From positions 25,142 through 89,141 of the forward strand of contig CADFJN010000012.1 in NCBI GenBank assembly GCA_902834555.1: a DNA stretch of 64,000 nt, read 5' to 3'. Both the position numbers and the translations under genes were made by a program. The notes under the pieces were generated by a model. It did not search any database. It saw only the letters and a list, made by a program, of their open reading frames with translations, and was not told the DNA's origin. The stretch is from Atopobiaceae bacterium. GTDB lineage: Bacteria; Actinomycetota; Coriobacteriia; Coriobacteriales; Atopobiaceae. Of the stretch, positions 32,158 through 39,980 are shown in pieces. The first letter of the stretch is position 1; each line of letters starts with the position of its first letter.

Positions 32158-33642
32158 CTAGCGTGCAGCGCCCTGGTTGCCGGATGACTTGCGCGCGCGA
32201 GAAGAGCGCTTGGTGCCGGTTGAGGGCCTCTTTGCACCCGCGGAGGCCTTCTTGGCCGTAGCAGGCTTCTTTCTTGTTGCCGGCTTCTTCGCGGGTGCCG
32301 TGGTCTTCTTGGCCGGAGCAGCCGGCTTCTTCGCGGGTGCCGTGGTCTTCTTGGCCGGAGCAGCCGGCTTCTTGGCCGGAGCCGCAGTTGCCGGCTCCTT
32401 TTCCGACGCCTCGTCGAGCACCGCCTGCAGCCGAGCCTTTGCCTCTGCCTCGCGCGCACGCGCGACCTCAACGGCCTCCTCGGCCCGCGCGACCTCGTCC
32501 TCAGCCGCGGCCTGCTCGGACTTCGCGCTAGCAGCAGCCGCCTCGGCCTCGCCGGCAATCCACTGGGCAGAGGAGAGCTCGGCAGCAGCCCTATCGGCCT
32601 CTACCTGGGCTTCGTTGCCCTTGCGGATGGCATCTTCCAGCAGTGCCGCAATGCGGTCCTTCTCGGCCCACGCATCGTGCGCGACAGCGGCAAGGCGCTC
32701 GGCCTCCTTGGCGTGCTCGGCAACGGACTGCTGCTCGGCCTTGGTGCGCTCCTCAGCCGCAGCCAGCGCATCATGCATCTGTGCAAGACGTTCCTTTGCC
32801 TGCTCGAGCCGCTCTCCCGCGCCCGCAAGATCTGCGCCAGCGCTCTGCGCGGCCGCCCGCGCATCCCCCACAACAGACGCCGCGTGCCTGCGCTGCAGTC
32901 CACCCTCATCGAGCAGGCATGGAAGCAGCTGCCGCGCCTCCTCCTGCCACCAGGCCCAGCTGTGGTCAACGTCGGCACCCCAGTACTCAAACGTTGCGAA
33001 AACGCCCGCAGCCTCAAGCTCGCCCTGAAGCGTCCGCTGGGTCTGGCCGCCCTCCTCGCCGGCACCAGTACCGCACACAAACGCCAGCTGCTTCCCAGAC
33101 AGGGCCTCTACCAGCAGCGGGTTGTCGCCAAGCCCGCGCACCAGATCCACGGGCGAAAAGGCCCGCCAGCCGTCGGACATTGCATCCCCCACAACCCAGG
33201 CGGCGTCGTAGGTGCCGGAGAGCGCGAGAAGCCCACCGTAGAGACTGGGCTTGCGCAGCATGGCGATGGTCGCGTTGAGCGCGCCCAGGCCCGCGCCGGC
33301 AACAATGGGCGCGCCGGCATCGGGCGCCTCGTTGCGCACCAGCTGGGCAAGTTCGTTCTCGACCAGGTCAAAGTACCCGCCAAGGCTTGTTAGACGGTAG
33401 TCCGCTGGGGCATAGCCCGCATACCAGCTGGCATCGTCGGCGGAGTCAACGCAGAAGAGCCGCACGCGCCCGGCATCGATGAGTCCCGCCAGCGCGTCGA
33501 CCATGCCACCTTCCTCCCAGCTCGCGCACGAGGCGTCGCCCTCGGGAAACACGATGACCGGCCGGCCGGCGCTACCGTACAGCGTAACGTCAAAGTCCCC
33601 GTCGACACCCTCACGGTGCAGGGTAAAGTCCTTGGTCTCCAT
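32158..33642 (-). CDS. Esterase-like domain fused to a coiled coil and histone-H1-like basic tail
   Basis: A 494-residue protein in three parts. Residues 1-245 or so resemble an alpha/beta hydrolase of the esterase D type, but the nucleophile elbow reads GAGLGA, with Gly in place of the Ser normally found in GxSxG; the late histidine segment DVDHSWAWWQ is kept. Residues 250-410 are Ala/Glu/Lys-rich and look like a coiled coil. From 414 the tail is repetitive, with APAKKP and APAKKT units and then GAKRPSTGTKRSSRARK, like bacterial histone-H1 and DNA-binding tails. No signal peptide is present. A role in nucleoid binding or as a dead-enzyme adaptor is possible. The ATG at 33642 has GGAGG four bases upstream. 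The tail DNA is internally repeated (about 32270-32400). Confidence 0.75.
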   Translation of the reverse strand: METKDFTLHREGVDGDFDVTLYGSAGRPVIVFPEGDASCASWEEGGMVDALAGLIDAGRVRLFCVDSADDASWYAGYAPADYRLTSLGGYFDLVENELAQLVRNEAPDAGAPIVAGAGLGALNATIAMLRKPSLYGGLLALSGTYDAAWVVGDAMSDGWRAFSPVDLVRGLGDNPLLVEALSGKQLAFVCGTGAGEEGGQTQRTLQGELEAAGVFATFEYWGADVDHSWAWWQEEARQLLPCLLDEGGLQRRHAASVVGDARAAAQSAGADLAGAGERLEQAKERLAQMHDALAAAEERTKAEQQSVAEHAKEAERLAAVAHDAWAEKDRIAALLEDAIRKGNEAQVEADRAAAELSSAQWIAGEAEAAAASAKSEQAAAEDEVARAEEAVEVARAREAEAKARLQAVLDEASEKEPATAAPAKKPAAPAKKTTAPAKKPAAPAKKTTAPAKKPATRKKPATAKKASAGAKRPSTGTKRSSRARKSSGNQGAAR

Positions 33643-33774
33643 GTTGCCTCCGTCTCGAGTTCCCAATGCGTCTATTGTGCGCCATTGCTCCGGCCTTCTT
33701 CTCGAGCGGGAGGAGAGAGAGCGAGAAGACCTCGCGAACGGGGCGGAAAGGAGCGCGCGCTGCGTCCTTGTCGG

Positions 33775-34353
33775 CTACTTCCCCTCACGCAGCGCGGGGA
33801 GCACCGCGCCCGTCGTTCGCACGAACTCGCTCAGGTACTTGTTGACCTCGTCGATCTCCACACCTGGGTAGTCCCCCACGAGCCAGGAACGGTAGGTCTG
33901 CAGCACGCCGCCGGCAATGTAGTCGGTGAGCATGGCGCAGGCCTTCTTCTCCTGCTGCGTGTTTACGGGAATGCGCTGTTGCACCCACTCGCGGAAGCGG
34001 GACTCGAGCGCAAAGACGAAGGGCTCGATGCTTCTCGACTCAACCAGCTTGCGCGTAAGCTCCCGGTTCTGGTCGAGGTACTCGCCCACCTGCGTGAGCA
34101 CGGGCAGAGGGTCCTCAAGAAAGCCGCTCTCCACCGCCTGTGAGAGAAACTCCGAGATGGTGTCTGCAGTGTCTGCCATCACGGACCTCATGAGGTCGTC
34201 CACGTTGTCGAAGTGGGCGTAGAACGTGCCGCGGTTGAGGTCTGCCTTACGGGCCACGTCGGAGACCGTGATGCTCTCATAGGACTTCTCGGCCAGCAAC
34301 TCCATGAACGCCTCCTTGAGCAGGCATATGGAGCGCTGCGCGTTCCTGTTCAT
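33775..34353 (-). CDS. TetR/AcrR-family transcriptional regulator
   Basis: A 192-residue repressor-type protein. The N-terminal helix-turn-helix reads AFMELLAEKSYESITVSDVARKADLNRGTFYAHF in separate helices, typical of TetR, and is followed by a helical ligand-binding domain. The MNRNAQRS start at 34353 fits the family length and follows AGAGAGG, although the spacing is short; an in-frame ATG 15 codons upstream has no ribosome site. It lies 132 bp upstream of the basic-tailed gene on the same strand and may regulate itself or that gene. The ligand is unknown. Confidence 0.88.
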   Translation of the reverse strand: MNRNAQRSICLLKEAFMELLAEKSYESITVSDVARKADLNRGTFYAHFDNVDDLMRSVMADTADTISEFLSQAVESGFLEDPLPVLTQVGEYLDQNRELTRKLVESRSIEPFVFALESRFREWVQQRIPVNTQQEKKACAMLTDYIAGGVLQTYRSWLVGDYPGVEIDEVNKYLSEFVRTTGAVLPALREGK

Positions 34354-34613
34354 GCCCTCTCTGCCATATGTGCTCCCTCCAAGCGCAACAAATGACATTG
34401 TTAGTGTACAAGTCCGAACGAAATGTGGCCCACGTAGGCCCGAAGTTCTTCTGTGTACGTCGTAATAATTGAATCTGGTTAGAAAGTGGTCATGTGTTTA
34501 TCAATGCACAACTGTTTAATTTTTATCCGGGGAAGCAGCAGGCAGACGAGGCGCTCTTTCGCGGGTGCTCCGCCGCAACGCTCCGCCACAAGAAGCCGGC
34601 CGAATGAAATCAG

Positions 34614-34750
34614 CCCTCCGGCGTCAATTGGCGCCGGAGGGCACACTGTTGAGCAAATCCTGTCGATAAGGGCCCTTCGAGCGCCCGTTTTGCGCCAAAA
34701 GCAAGAAAACCGTCAGCGCCGCTGCAGAAAATCACAGCTCCGGCGCCTCA
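34614..34750. repeat. CTCCGGCG-family array in the TetR upstream gap
   Basis: A 10-bp hairpin pairs CCCTCCGGCG (34614-34623) with CGCCGGAGGG (34632-34641). Another CTCCGGCGCC lies at about 34737, and TTTTGCGCCAAAA is in between. This resembles 13821-13895 and 45095-45210. No gene is supported between 34354 and 34776. Confidence 0.65.
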
Positions 34751-34780
34751 TGAGACAAAGGGACTGTCCCTTTGTCTCAT
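34750..34780. repeat. TGAGACAAAGGGAC palindrome, copy 1, overlapping a stop codon
   Basis: ATGAGACAAAGGGAC (34750-34764) and its exact reverse complement (34766-34780) are separated by one base. The last codon and TGA stop of the DUF1858-type gene lie inside the palindrome. A second copy at 57724-57754 does the same to the sirtuin gene. Confidence 0.9.
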
Positions 34781-35157
34781 TTGGGGAGCTTGCCCTCGTC
34801 TTGGGCGCGGCGAATGGCCATCTCCATGTGCGCCAACATGGGCCCGGAGGATGACGTATCCGGCAGCGGCTCGCCGTGGAAGGAGTTGTCAAAGAGCACG
34901 CTCATCACGTCGTTGAGCGGGCTCTTGTAGCCGTCGTCCGTGGCCTTGAGACCCTGCACGTCGTAGCCAGAGGCCTCAAGCGCAAACGCAATCACGCTCG
35001 TCTCAACTCCCAGGTCCGCTGCAACCTCGGGCAGGGTCTTCTCGGCGTCAACGTCCTCGATGCCCATCTCGGCAAGAAGGCCGGGGAGGTCCGGGTACTG
35101 CGCAAAGAGCTTGCCCGCCGGCAGCCCAAGGTCGATGACGTTCTTCTCGTCCGCCAC
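34777..35157 (-). CDS. DUF1858-like small protein
   Basis: A 126-residue protein. Residues 10-65 fit the DUF1858/ScdA-N helical module: LFAQYPDLPGLLAEMGI and TLPEVAADLGVETSVIAFALEASGY. The family's role is unclear but it is often linked to iron-sulfur or redox proteins. The rest, ending ARRAQDEGKLPK-like, is not recognised. The start is GTG at 35157 with GGGAGG five bases upstream; longer frames overlap the deformylase gene in an alternative frame and lack such a site. It is 10 bp downstream of the deformylase-like gene, probably co-transcribed. Its stop codon lies inside a palindromic repeat. Confidence 0.75.
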   Translation of the reverse strand: MADEKNVIDLGLPAGKLFAQYPDLPGLLAEMGIEDVDAEKTLPEVAADLGVETSVIAFALEASGYDVQGLKATDDGYKSPLNDVMSVLFDNSFHGEPLPDTSSSGPMLAHMEMAIRRAQDEGKLPK

Positions 35158-35167
35158 GATTGCCTCC

Positions 35168-35587
35168 CTAGACCAGCTTGCCGTTGCAGTGGTCGACCAT
35201 GTGCTGCACCATCTGGGCCTCCCAGCCGGTAAGGTCGCGACGGCGCGGCACAAACTTGCCGTCGACCAGCTCGTCGTAGGAGACCTTGACCTTGCCATAG
35301 CGGGTGACCTTGGAAGGCTCGTCGTGCGAGAGGCACCCCTCCACGGTGCGCGTGGCGCTGAGACCCATCATGATGCGGGGGTTGTAGAGCACGTGGGCGT
35401 CACCGTTGTCATCGAGGTAAACCACCACGGCCTTGGTCTCGCCGATCTGGTTGGCCGCCAGGCAGGCGCCGTCCTCGACGGAGCGAAGGGTGTCAATGAG
35501 GTCCTGCGCCAGGGGCGCGTCCTCGGGCGTTGCGCGCTGGCACTTCTTGGAGAGAATGGCGTCGTCCTTGCAGAGCTCGCGAATCAT
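35168..35587 (-). CDS. Peptide deformylase-like protein lacking the catalytic Glu
   Basis: A 139-residue protein of the peptide deformylase family, which removes formyl groups from new proteins. Motif I is GACLAANQIG (Gln47), motif II is EGCLS (metal ligand Cys85), and motif III is QHMVDHCNG (ligands His129 and His133). In active enzymes motif III is HExxH; here the Glu that does the chemistry is Met130. All three metal ligands are kept. The protein could be inactive, use another residue, or act on another substrate. AAAGGA precedes the ATG at 35587 by about seven bases. It is followed at 10 bp by the DUF1858-like gene. Confidence 0.85.
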   Translation of the reverse strand: MIRELCKDDAILSKKCQRATPEDAPLAQDLIDTLRSVEDGACLAANQIGETKAVVVYLDDNGDAHVLYNPRIMMGLSATRTVEGCLSHDEPSKVTRYGKVKVSYDELVDGKFVPRRRDLTGWEAQMVQHMVDHCNGKLV

Positions 35588-35706
35588 GTGCGTTCCTTTC
35601 GGGAGGGCCGCTGGCAGCCGGGGCAACCGCAGCCGTTTTCAAGCAGGCCATATCTTACCGCCATGTGCCGCCTGGCGAGAAGCTCTTGCCCAGAGGCCGG
35701 CGCAAG

Positions 35707-35886
35707 CTGCATTTTTCGATTGGTTAGCCGCATCTAACCGATCGATATTTGCAGGTTTGTCCCTCGCTTGCATTTTTCGATCGGTTAGGCCCGCTTAACC
35801 GATCGAAAAATGCAGAGACGCGTCAAACGCATTCTCTGCATGAAAAAACCGAGCGGTTAAGTCACCCTAACCGCTCGGAACATGCG
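35707..35886. repeat. Three tandem hairpins with a GGTTA-loop-TAACC core
   Basis: Hairpin 1 is 35707-35754. Hairpin 2 has perfect 19-bp arms (35769-35787 with 35796-35814, TGCATTTTTCGATCGGTTA). Hairpin 3 pairs CCGAGCGGTTA (35849-35859) with TAACCGCTCGG (35868-35878), with outer GCAT/ATGC. The core GGTTA/TAACC is constant while outer stem bases change on both sides together. A fourth, related hairpin is at 49660-49699. This occupies the 35588-35983 gap between the deformylase-like gene's promoter side and the radical SAM gene; no protein gene is seen. Confidence 0.85.
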
Positions 35887-35983
35887 AGAAAGACGCGCCG
35901 CCGGAGGCCTGGGCGCCGCCGAGAAAGACGTTCCGCCGGAGCTGCGCTGCACGCCGCCTCCTGCACGGCGAAAACCACAGGCC

Positions 35984-37420
35984 CTAGTACTTCACCCAGG
36001 CGTTGGGGTCGCCAGTCTCCTTGGCGAGGCGATCGGACAGTCTGCCCTTGGGGCTGGCGGACCAGATGGGCGCGGACTTCTCGGCCCATGCCGCAGCGGC
36101 TGCCTTCGTCTTGCTCTCCAGCTCGTCGACGTCCTCGGGGTGCACGTAGTCCGTGGACTTGGCGCCAGTCTCATGCACCATCTCCGAGAGCTTGCCGGGG
36201 TTGTCCAGCAGCGGGCACGGCCTCAGCATGTTGGAGTTGAACGGCTGGTGCGCCTGGTAGCTCTTGAAGAGCGGGCTCTTGTAGCACTCGAGCAGGCTCT
36301 TCTCGCGGATGTTGGAGTCGGAGTAGTGGATGAACGCGCAGGGCTCCACGTCGCCGGCGGCGTTGATGTGCATGTAACGACGAGCGCCGGCGATGCAGCC
36401 GCCCGTATACTCGCCGTCGTTCCAGAAGTCGGCGAAGAAGATGGGCACGTTGTTGCGCCAGTTCTTGCGCACCTTATCGTACATGCCGGCGCGCTGCTCG
36501 GCGGTGGCGAGAAGCTCCACGGGAGCGCCCAGGCCAACGGGCATGTAGGTGAAGATCCACGCAAAGAGGACGCCCTTGTCCACCAGGAACTGGATGTACT
36601 CGTCGCTCGTGATGGAGTCGTAGTTTGCGCTGGTGTAGCACATGGACGCGCCAAACGGCAGCTTGCGCTCGCGCAGGATGTCCATGGCGTGCGTCACGCG
36701 CGCAAAGGTGCCCTTGCCACGGCGGGAGTCCGTTGCCTCCTCGAAGCCCTCGATGGAGAAGGCCGGCATGAAGTTCTTCACGCGGAGCATCTCGTCGGCG
36801 AACTTCTCGTCCACCAGCGTGCCGTTGGTGAAGGCCGAGAAGAAGCAGTCAGGGTGCTTCTCGCACAGGCGGATGAGGTCGTTCTTGCGCACCATGGGCT
36901 CGCCGCCGGTGAAGAGGTAGATGTAGGTGCCCAGGTCCTTGCCCTGCGTGATGATGGAGTCAAGCTCCTCGAAGGTGAGGTCCTTGTGGTTGGCGTTGGT
37001 GTAGTTGGCCGCCCAGCAGCCGTTGCAGTGCAGGTTGCAACGGGTGGTGGGGTCCATGAGGATGGCCCAGGGGCAATTGCAGCCCTCGGTGTCGTTAACC
37101 TCGCGCTGGCGAGCGCCGCCAATGGTCACCGAGTTCACGAAGAAGTTGTGCACGAAGGTCTTGACGACGTCCTTGTCCACGTTGTTGATGATGTTGTCGA
37201 CCAGGCGACGCCAGTTGTTGGTGGGGTCCTTCATGTAGCCCATGACCATGTTGAAGAGCCTGAGCTGGGCGTCGTTGATGGAGTCGCCGGAGCCGGCAAA
37301 CTTGTTAATGAGAGACTCGACCTTGGGCAGGTTGCCGTCGAAATCGTCGTAGAGCATGTTGACGCCCTGGTCAACAGCGATGCCGATGGCCTTGGCCTTG
37401 ATGGACGTAAACGCGGGCAT
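35984..37420 (-). CDS. Radical SAM protein
   Basis: A 478-residue cytoplasmic radical SAM enzyme. The cluster motif is CNLHCNGC (Cys128, Cys132, Cys135), followed by FTGGEPMVR and SIEGFEEATD, which are typical of the fold's SAM-binding strands. Additional cysteines downstream (GGCIAGARRYMHINAAGDVEPC in parts, and MLRPCPLL) suggest a SPASM-like second cluster. The first 110 residues are a helical domain of unknown role. Members modify peptides or small molecules; no precursor peptide or partner is seen next to it. AAGGAGAGG precedes the ATG at 37420. It is a single gene. Confidence 0.88.
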   Translation of the reverse strand: MPAFTSIKAKAIGIAVDQGVNMLYDDFDGNLPKVESLINKFAGSGDSINDAQLRLFNMVMGYMKDPTNNWRRLVDNIINNVDKDVVKTFVHNFFVNSVTIGGARQREVNDTEGCNCPWAILMDPTTRCNLHCNGCWAANYTNANHKDLTFEELDSIITQGKDLGTYIYLFTGGEPMVRKNDLIRLCEKHPDCFFSAFTNGTLVDEKFADEMLRVKNFMPAFSIEGFEEATDSRRGKGTFARVTHAMDILRERKLPFGASMCYTSANYDSITSDEYIQFLVDKGVLFAWIFTYMPVGLGAPVELLATAEQRAGMYDKVRKNWRNNVPIFFADFWNDGEYTGGCIAGARRYMHINAAGDVEPCAFIHYSDSNIREKSLLECYKSPLFKSYQAHQPFNSNMLRPCPLLDNPGKLSEMVHETGAKSTDYVHPEDVDELESKTKAAAAAWAEKSAPIWSASPKGRLSDRLAKETGDPNAWVKY

Positions 37421-37512
37421 GAGCCTCTCCTTCTCCTGCGGATAACCGCTCTCGGGGCGACCCCTCGCGCCCGCGCTGTTGCGCGCTACGTGGGGCCTGG
37501 GTTGGAACAGAG

Positions 37513-37518
37513 AGTATC
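37513..37518 (-). promoter_or_regulatory. Candidate -10 box for the radical SAM gene
   Basis: On the minus strand the sequence is GATACT, about 93 bp upstream of the ATG. Confidence 0.3.
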
Positions 37519-37660
37519 ATCCCCCCAAGCCACTTGAGATGATTCCATTTTTTGAAATAAGTTCAATTCCAACACGCAAACGGTAGGCGGTAGTGCCCGC
37601 ACCGCATCGGTCCCCTGGTCTTTTGCCCCTTACCCTAGACCCTACCCCCTCTCCCTTCCC

Positions 37661-37735
37661 CTCCTCGGCCCCCTCCTCGGCCCTTCCTCGGCCCCTTCCT
37701 CGGCCCTTCCTCGGCCCCTTCCTCGGCCCCTTCCT
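37661..37735. repeat. Short tandem repeat CCTCGGCCCCTT
   Basis: CTCGGCCC followed by CTTC or CTC recurs six or seven times with a period of 11-13 bp. It is pyrimidine-only over most of its length on this strand apart from the GG pairs. Confidence 0.75.
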
Positions 37736-37747
37736 TCTTTATCGGAA

Positions 37748-37798
37748 TTTGAGAATAGAGTTGCTCGCCAACTGGGCAAACACGGCGCCTGATTCTCA
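37748..37798. repeat. Inverted repeat with central CAACTGGG
   Basis: TGAGAAT (37750-37756) pairs with ATTCTCA (37792-37798), and the loop contains CCAACTGGGCAA. It is similar in size and centre to the elements at 29851 and 31254 but much weaker. The remainder of 37421-37931 holds the tandem repeat and the Hsp20 terminator. Confidence 0.45.
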
Positions 37799-37860
37799 GA
37801 AACCGCTAAAGAAGGAGGGGGCAAGAGGGACCTCAGGGGCGCCGGGAAGGGACACACAAC

Positions 37861-37892
37861 AAAAAAGGCGCCCCGGCCGAAACCGGGGCGCC
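37861..37892 (-). terminator. Terminator of the Hsp20 gene
   Basis: On the minus strand GGCGCCCCGG (37892-37883) and CCGGGGCGCC (37876-37867) form a 10-bp stem followed by TTTTTT (37866-37861). Confidence 0.92.
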
Positions 37893-37931
37893 ATTGCGCG
37901 CTACGCGCTGCATAGGGCAAAGCCTACGCCG

Positions 37932-38360
37932 CTAGTCGATTGCCACCTTCGTGACGTTGGACTTCTCCGCCTGCTTGGGGACATTGACGGAAAGGACACC
38001 GCCATCCATCTTTGCGGTTAGGCCATCCGTCGCAGCATCCTTCAGGTACACGCCACGGCTTGCCTGCCACTCCGAGGTCTCCTTCTGCAGGTAGTTCTTG
38101 TTCTTCTCCTCGTCGGACTCCTTCTTGTCCACGCTGATGGAAAGCCTGCCCTCGTTGAGCTCGACGTCGACCTCGTCCTTCTTGACGCCCGGGAGCTCGG
38201 CGGTGACCACGTACTTGTCGCCCGCGTCCTCGACGTTCATCTTGAAGGCGTCATCTGCGCTGATCGTTGCGAGAGGAGCGAAGAAGTCGTCGAAGGCTCC
38301 AAACGGCCATGCCCTGCGAAGTGCCTTCTCGTAATCACTATAAGGAACCATGCCAGCCAT
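37932..38360 (-). CDS. Hsp20/alpha-crystallin small heat-shock protein
   Basis: A 142-residue ATP-independent chaperone that holds unfolding proteins. The alpha-crystallin domain runs from about FKMNVEDAGDKYVVTAELPGV to the conserved end GVLSVNVPKQ, followed by a short tail (TKVAID) that probably contains the oligomer-binding end. The N-terminus is aromatic-rich (WPFGAFDDFF), as usual. The ATG at 38360 is eight bases after AAGGAG; an upstream GTG is too close to that site. It is single, with a strong terminator. A symmetric CTAAGT/ACTTAG site lies upstream and may control it. Confidence 0.94.
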   Translation of the reverse strand: MAGMVPYSDYEKALRRAWPFGAFDDFFAPLATISADDAFKMNVEDAGDKYVVTAELPGVKKDEVDVELNEGRLSISVDKKESDEEKNKNYLQKETSEWQASRGVYLKDAATDGLTAKMDGGVLSVNVPKQAEKSNVTKVAID

Positions 38361-38466
38361 CGTTACCACTCCTTCTATATGGTGGAAGCCCTTTCTTTGG
38401 GCTTCCTTGGGTTCACTCTTATATGTTCCCCGCTGCGATTCCTTTATACACTCTATCTAAGATTTT

Positions 38467-38485
38467 CTAAGTCATTTGTACTTAG
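38467..38485. promoter_or_regulatory. Possible heat-shock operator upstream of hsp20
   Basis: CTAAGT, seven bases, ACTTAG. The half-site length and spacer resemble the HspR operator (CTTGAGT-N7-ACTCAAG), but the bases differ. A longer pair, ATCTAAG...CTTAGAT, overlaps it. The assignment is tentative. Confidence 0.4.
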
Positions 38486-38861
38486 ATATTTCGCAAACCT
38501 CGAGGTTAAGCAGCCCGCCTCTCTCACCCCAACTACGCCAAACTACGCGCGGTCGCGATTGAGCTTTGTGTGATGCTGGCTTTAGCCCGTCTCGTCCCTT
38601 ACCCGTGCGTAGTTCCAACACCTGTCGGGGTGGTGGAATCGCCTCACACTGCCACCCTCTCTTCCCTCGAGGTATTGGTGGGACAAGAATTCGACATTTT
38701 GCAGCCCCTTCGGCGTTAATTCCGTACGAAAACGACCCGACAACGACGACAGGGGGTTGCAGGACGATTGTTCTAGCACCCCGGCATGAACGCCGCAGTG
38801 AGAATCGTGGGGAGAACCACAGCGTCTAGACTGGGAAAGCGGCGGACGAGAGGAGCGGCAC
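38486..38861. other. Non-coding gap between hsp20 and the DUF3810-like gene
   Basis: Apart from a 12-bp palindrome AACCTCGAGGTT (38496-38507) and a candidate -10 box TAGACT (38827-38832) for the next gene, I see no gene or repeat array. Frames here have no ribosome site or family resemblance. Confidence 0.5.
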
Positions 38862-39980
38862 ATGGCAAGGGGCGGCCGAGAAAAGCAGGACCGGGCGACA
38901 AGGAACCGCCTTGTGGCCGCAGCCCTCCTGGCAGCCGCCTGCCCGCTGCTCGCGGCCATCTTCTCGCAGCCAGACCTGCAGGCAATCCTCTTCCCCGGCT
39001 ATCGCCGGCTCTCGAAGCCCCTGCTGTCCGCGCTCGCCACCGCAACCTCCGTAGCCCCCTTTGCCGTCTGGGATTGGCTCACGGCAGGCCTTGTGGTGGC
39101 GGCCTTCACGACGCTGGTGCACCGCATCCGCCGCCACCAGCGCCTCCTTCCGTGGCTCTCGGTTGTGGCGCTGGTCGTGGCCGCAACGGCGTTCCTGGGC
39201 ACCGCCGACTGGGCGCTCAACCACTATGCCCCGGAGCTCTCGCAGGACCTTGGCCTTGAGGTTGGCCAGTACAGCGAGGACCAGCTTGCGGATGCCACCT
39301 CGTACTACCTTGACCAGGCGGCCTCACGTGCGCAGCTGGTCCCGCGCGAGGAGGACGGCACCCTCTCCCACCAGGACTTCTACGAGCTGGCACGCATCGC
39401 CGGGGCATCGTACGCGCCGCTCTCCCAGCGCTACGAGGTCTTCTCAGGCAGCACCGCCCCCGTAAAGTCGCTCCTGCTCTTTGGCGAGCCCCTGCTCTAC
39501 AGCGGCCACACGGGAATCTTCTGGGCTGCAACCGCTGAGTCGAGCGTGCCCCTTCACACCGCGACCGCCGAGCTCCCCTTTACGATGTGCCACGAGGCCG
39601 CGCACCGACTGGGCATAGCCAGCGAGCAGGAAGCCAACTTCTCGGCGTTTCTCGCCTGCTCCACCAGCGACGACGTGCGCTTCTCGTATTCCGGCTACTA
39701 CTCTGCCTTCAACTACTGCGTGAACGCCCTGCTGGTGGAAGACCCGGAGCGCGCACAGCAGCTGGTCTCGGACGCGCTCACAGGCGAGAACGGCGCTGGC
39801 GTGGGGCTCGTGCTGCAGGACCGCACCGCCACGCAGGCCCACTACCAGGCCTTCGAAGGTCCCTTCGAGGACGTGGGCACCACGGTCAACGACACCTACC
39901 TCAAGAGCTTTGGCGAGAAGGACGGTGTGCGCTCGTACGGCCTGGTTGTTGACTACCTGCTCGCCTGGCTCGACGAGTAG
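38862..39980 (+). CDS. DUF3810-like membrane metalloprotease
   Basis: A 372-residue membrane protein. Three hydrophobic segments lie in residues 15-110 (LVAAALLAAACPLLAAIF; LTAGLVVAAFTTLV; LPWLSVVALVVAATAFLG). An extracytoplasmic or luminal domain follows, with a zinc-protease-like motif TMCHEAAH (HExxH) and a downstream Glu in ASEQEANFSAFLAC. This is the DUF3810 layout; activity has not been shown for that family as far as I know. GAGAGGAG precedes the ATG. The 3' end overlaps the convergent alpha-amylase gene by 28 bp. Confidence 0.82.
   Translation: MARGGREKQDRATRNRLVAAALLAAACPLLAAIFSQPDLQAILFPGYRRLSKPLLSALATATSVAPFAVWDWLTAGLVVAAFTTLVHRIRRHQRLLPWLSVVALVVAATAFLGTADWALNHYAPELSQDLGLEVGQYSEDQLADATSYYLDQAASRAQLVPREEDGTLSHQDFYELARIAGASYAPLSQRYEVFSGSTAPVKSLLLFGEPLLYSGHTGIFWAATAESSVPLHTATAELPFTMCHEAAHRLGIASEQEANFSAFLACSTSDDVRFSYSGYYSAFNYCVNALLVEDPERAQQLVSDALTGENGAGVGLVLQDRTATQAHYQAFEGPFEDVGTTVNDTYLKSFGEKDGVRSYGLVVDYLLAWLDE

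Noticed and set aside
34486..34854. Plus-strand 122-codon frame between tetR and the DUF1858-like gene
   Set aside because: It consists of the CTCCGGCG hairpins and the TGAGACAAAGG palindrome and then an antisense stretch; no ribosome site.
35882..37537. Long open frame (551 codons) on the plus strand opposite the radical SAM gene
   Set aside because: The minus-strand frame has radical SAM motifs and a ribosome site; the plus frame is rich in Val/His/Leu/Gly as expected from a GC-rich antisense shadow and matches no family.
38400..38500. CIRCE element upstream of hsp20
   Set aside because: TTAGCACTC-N9-GAGTGCTAA is not present; only the CTAAGT-N7-ACTTAG pair is.
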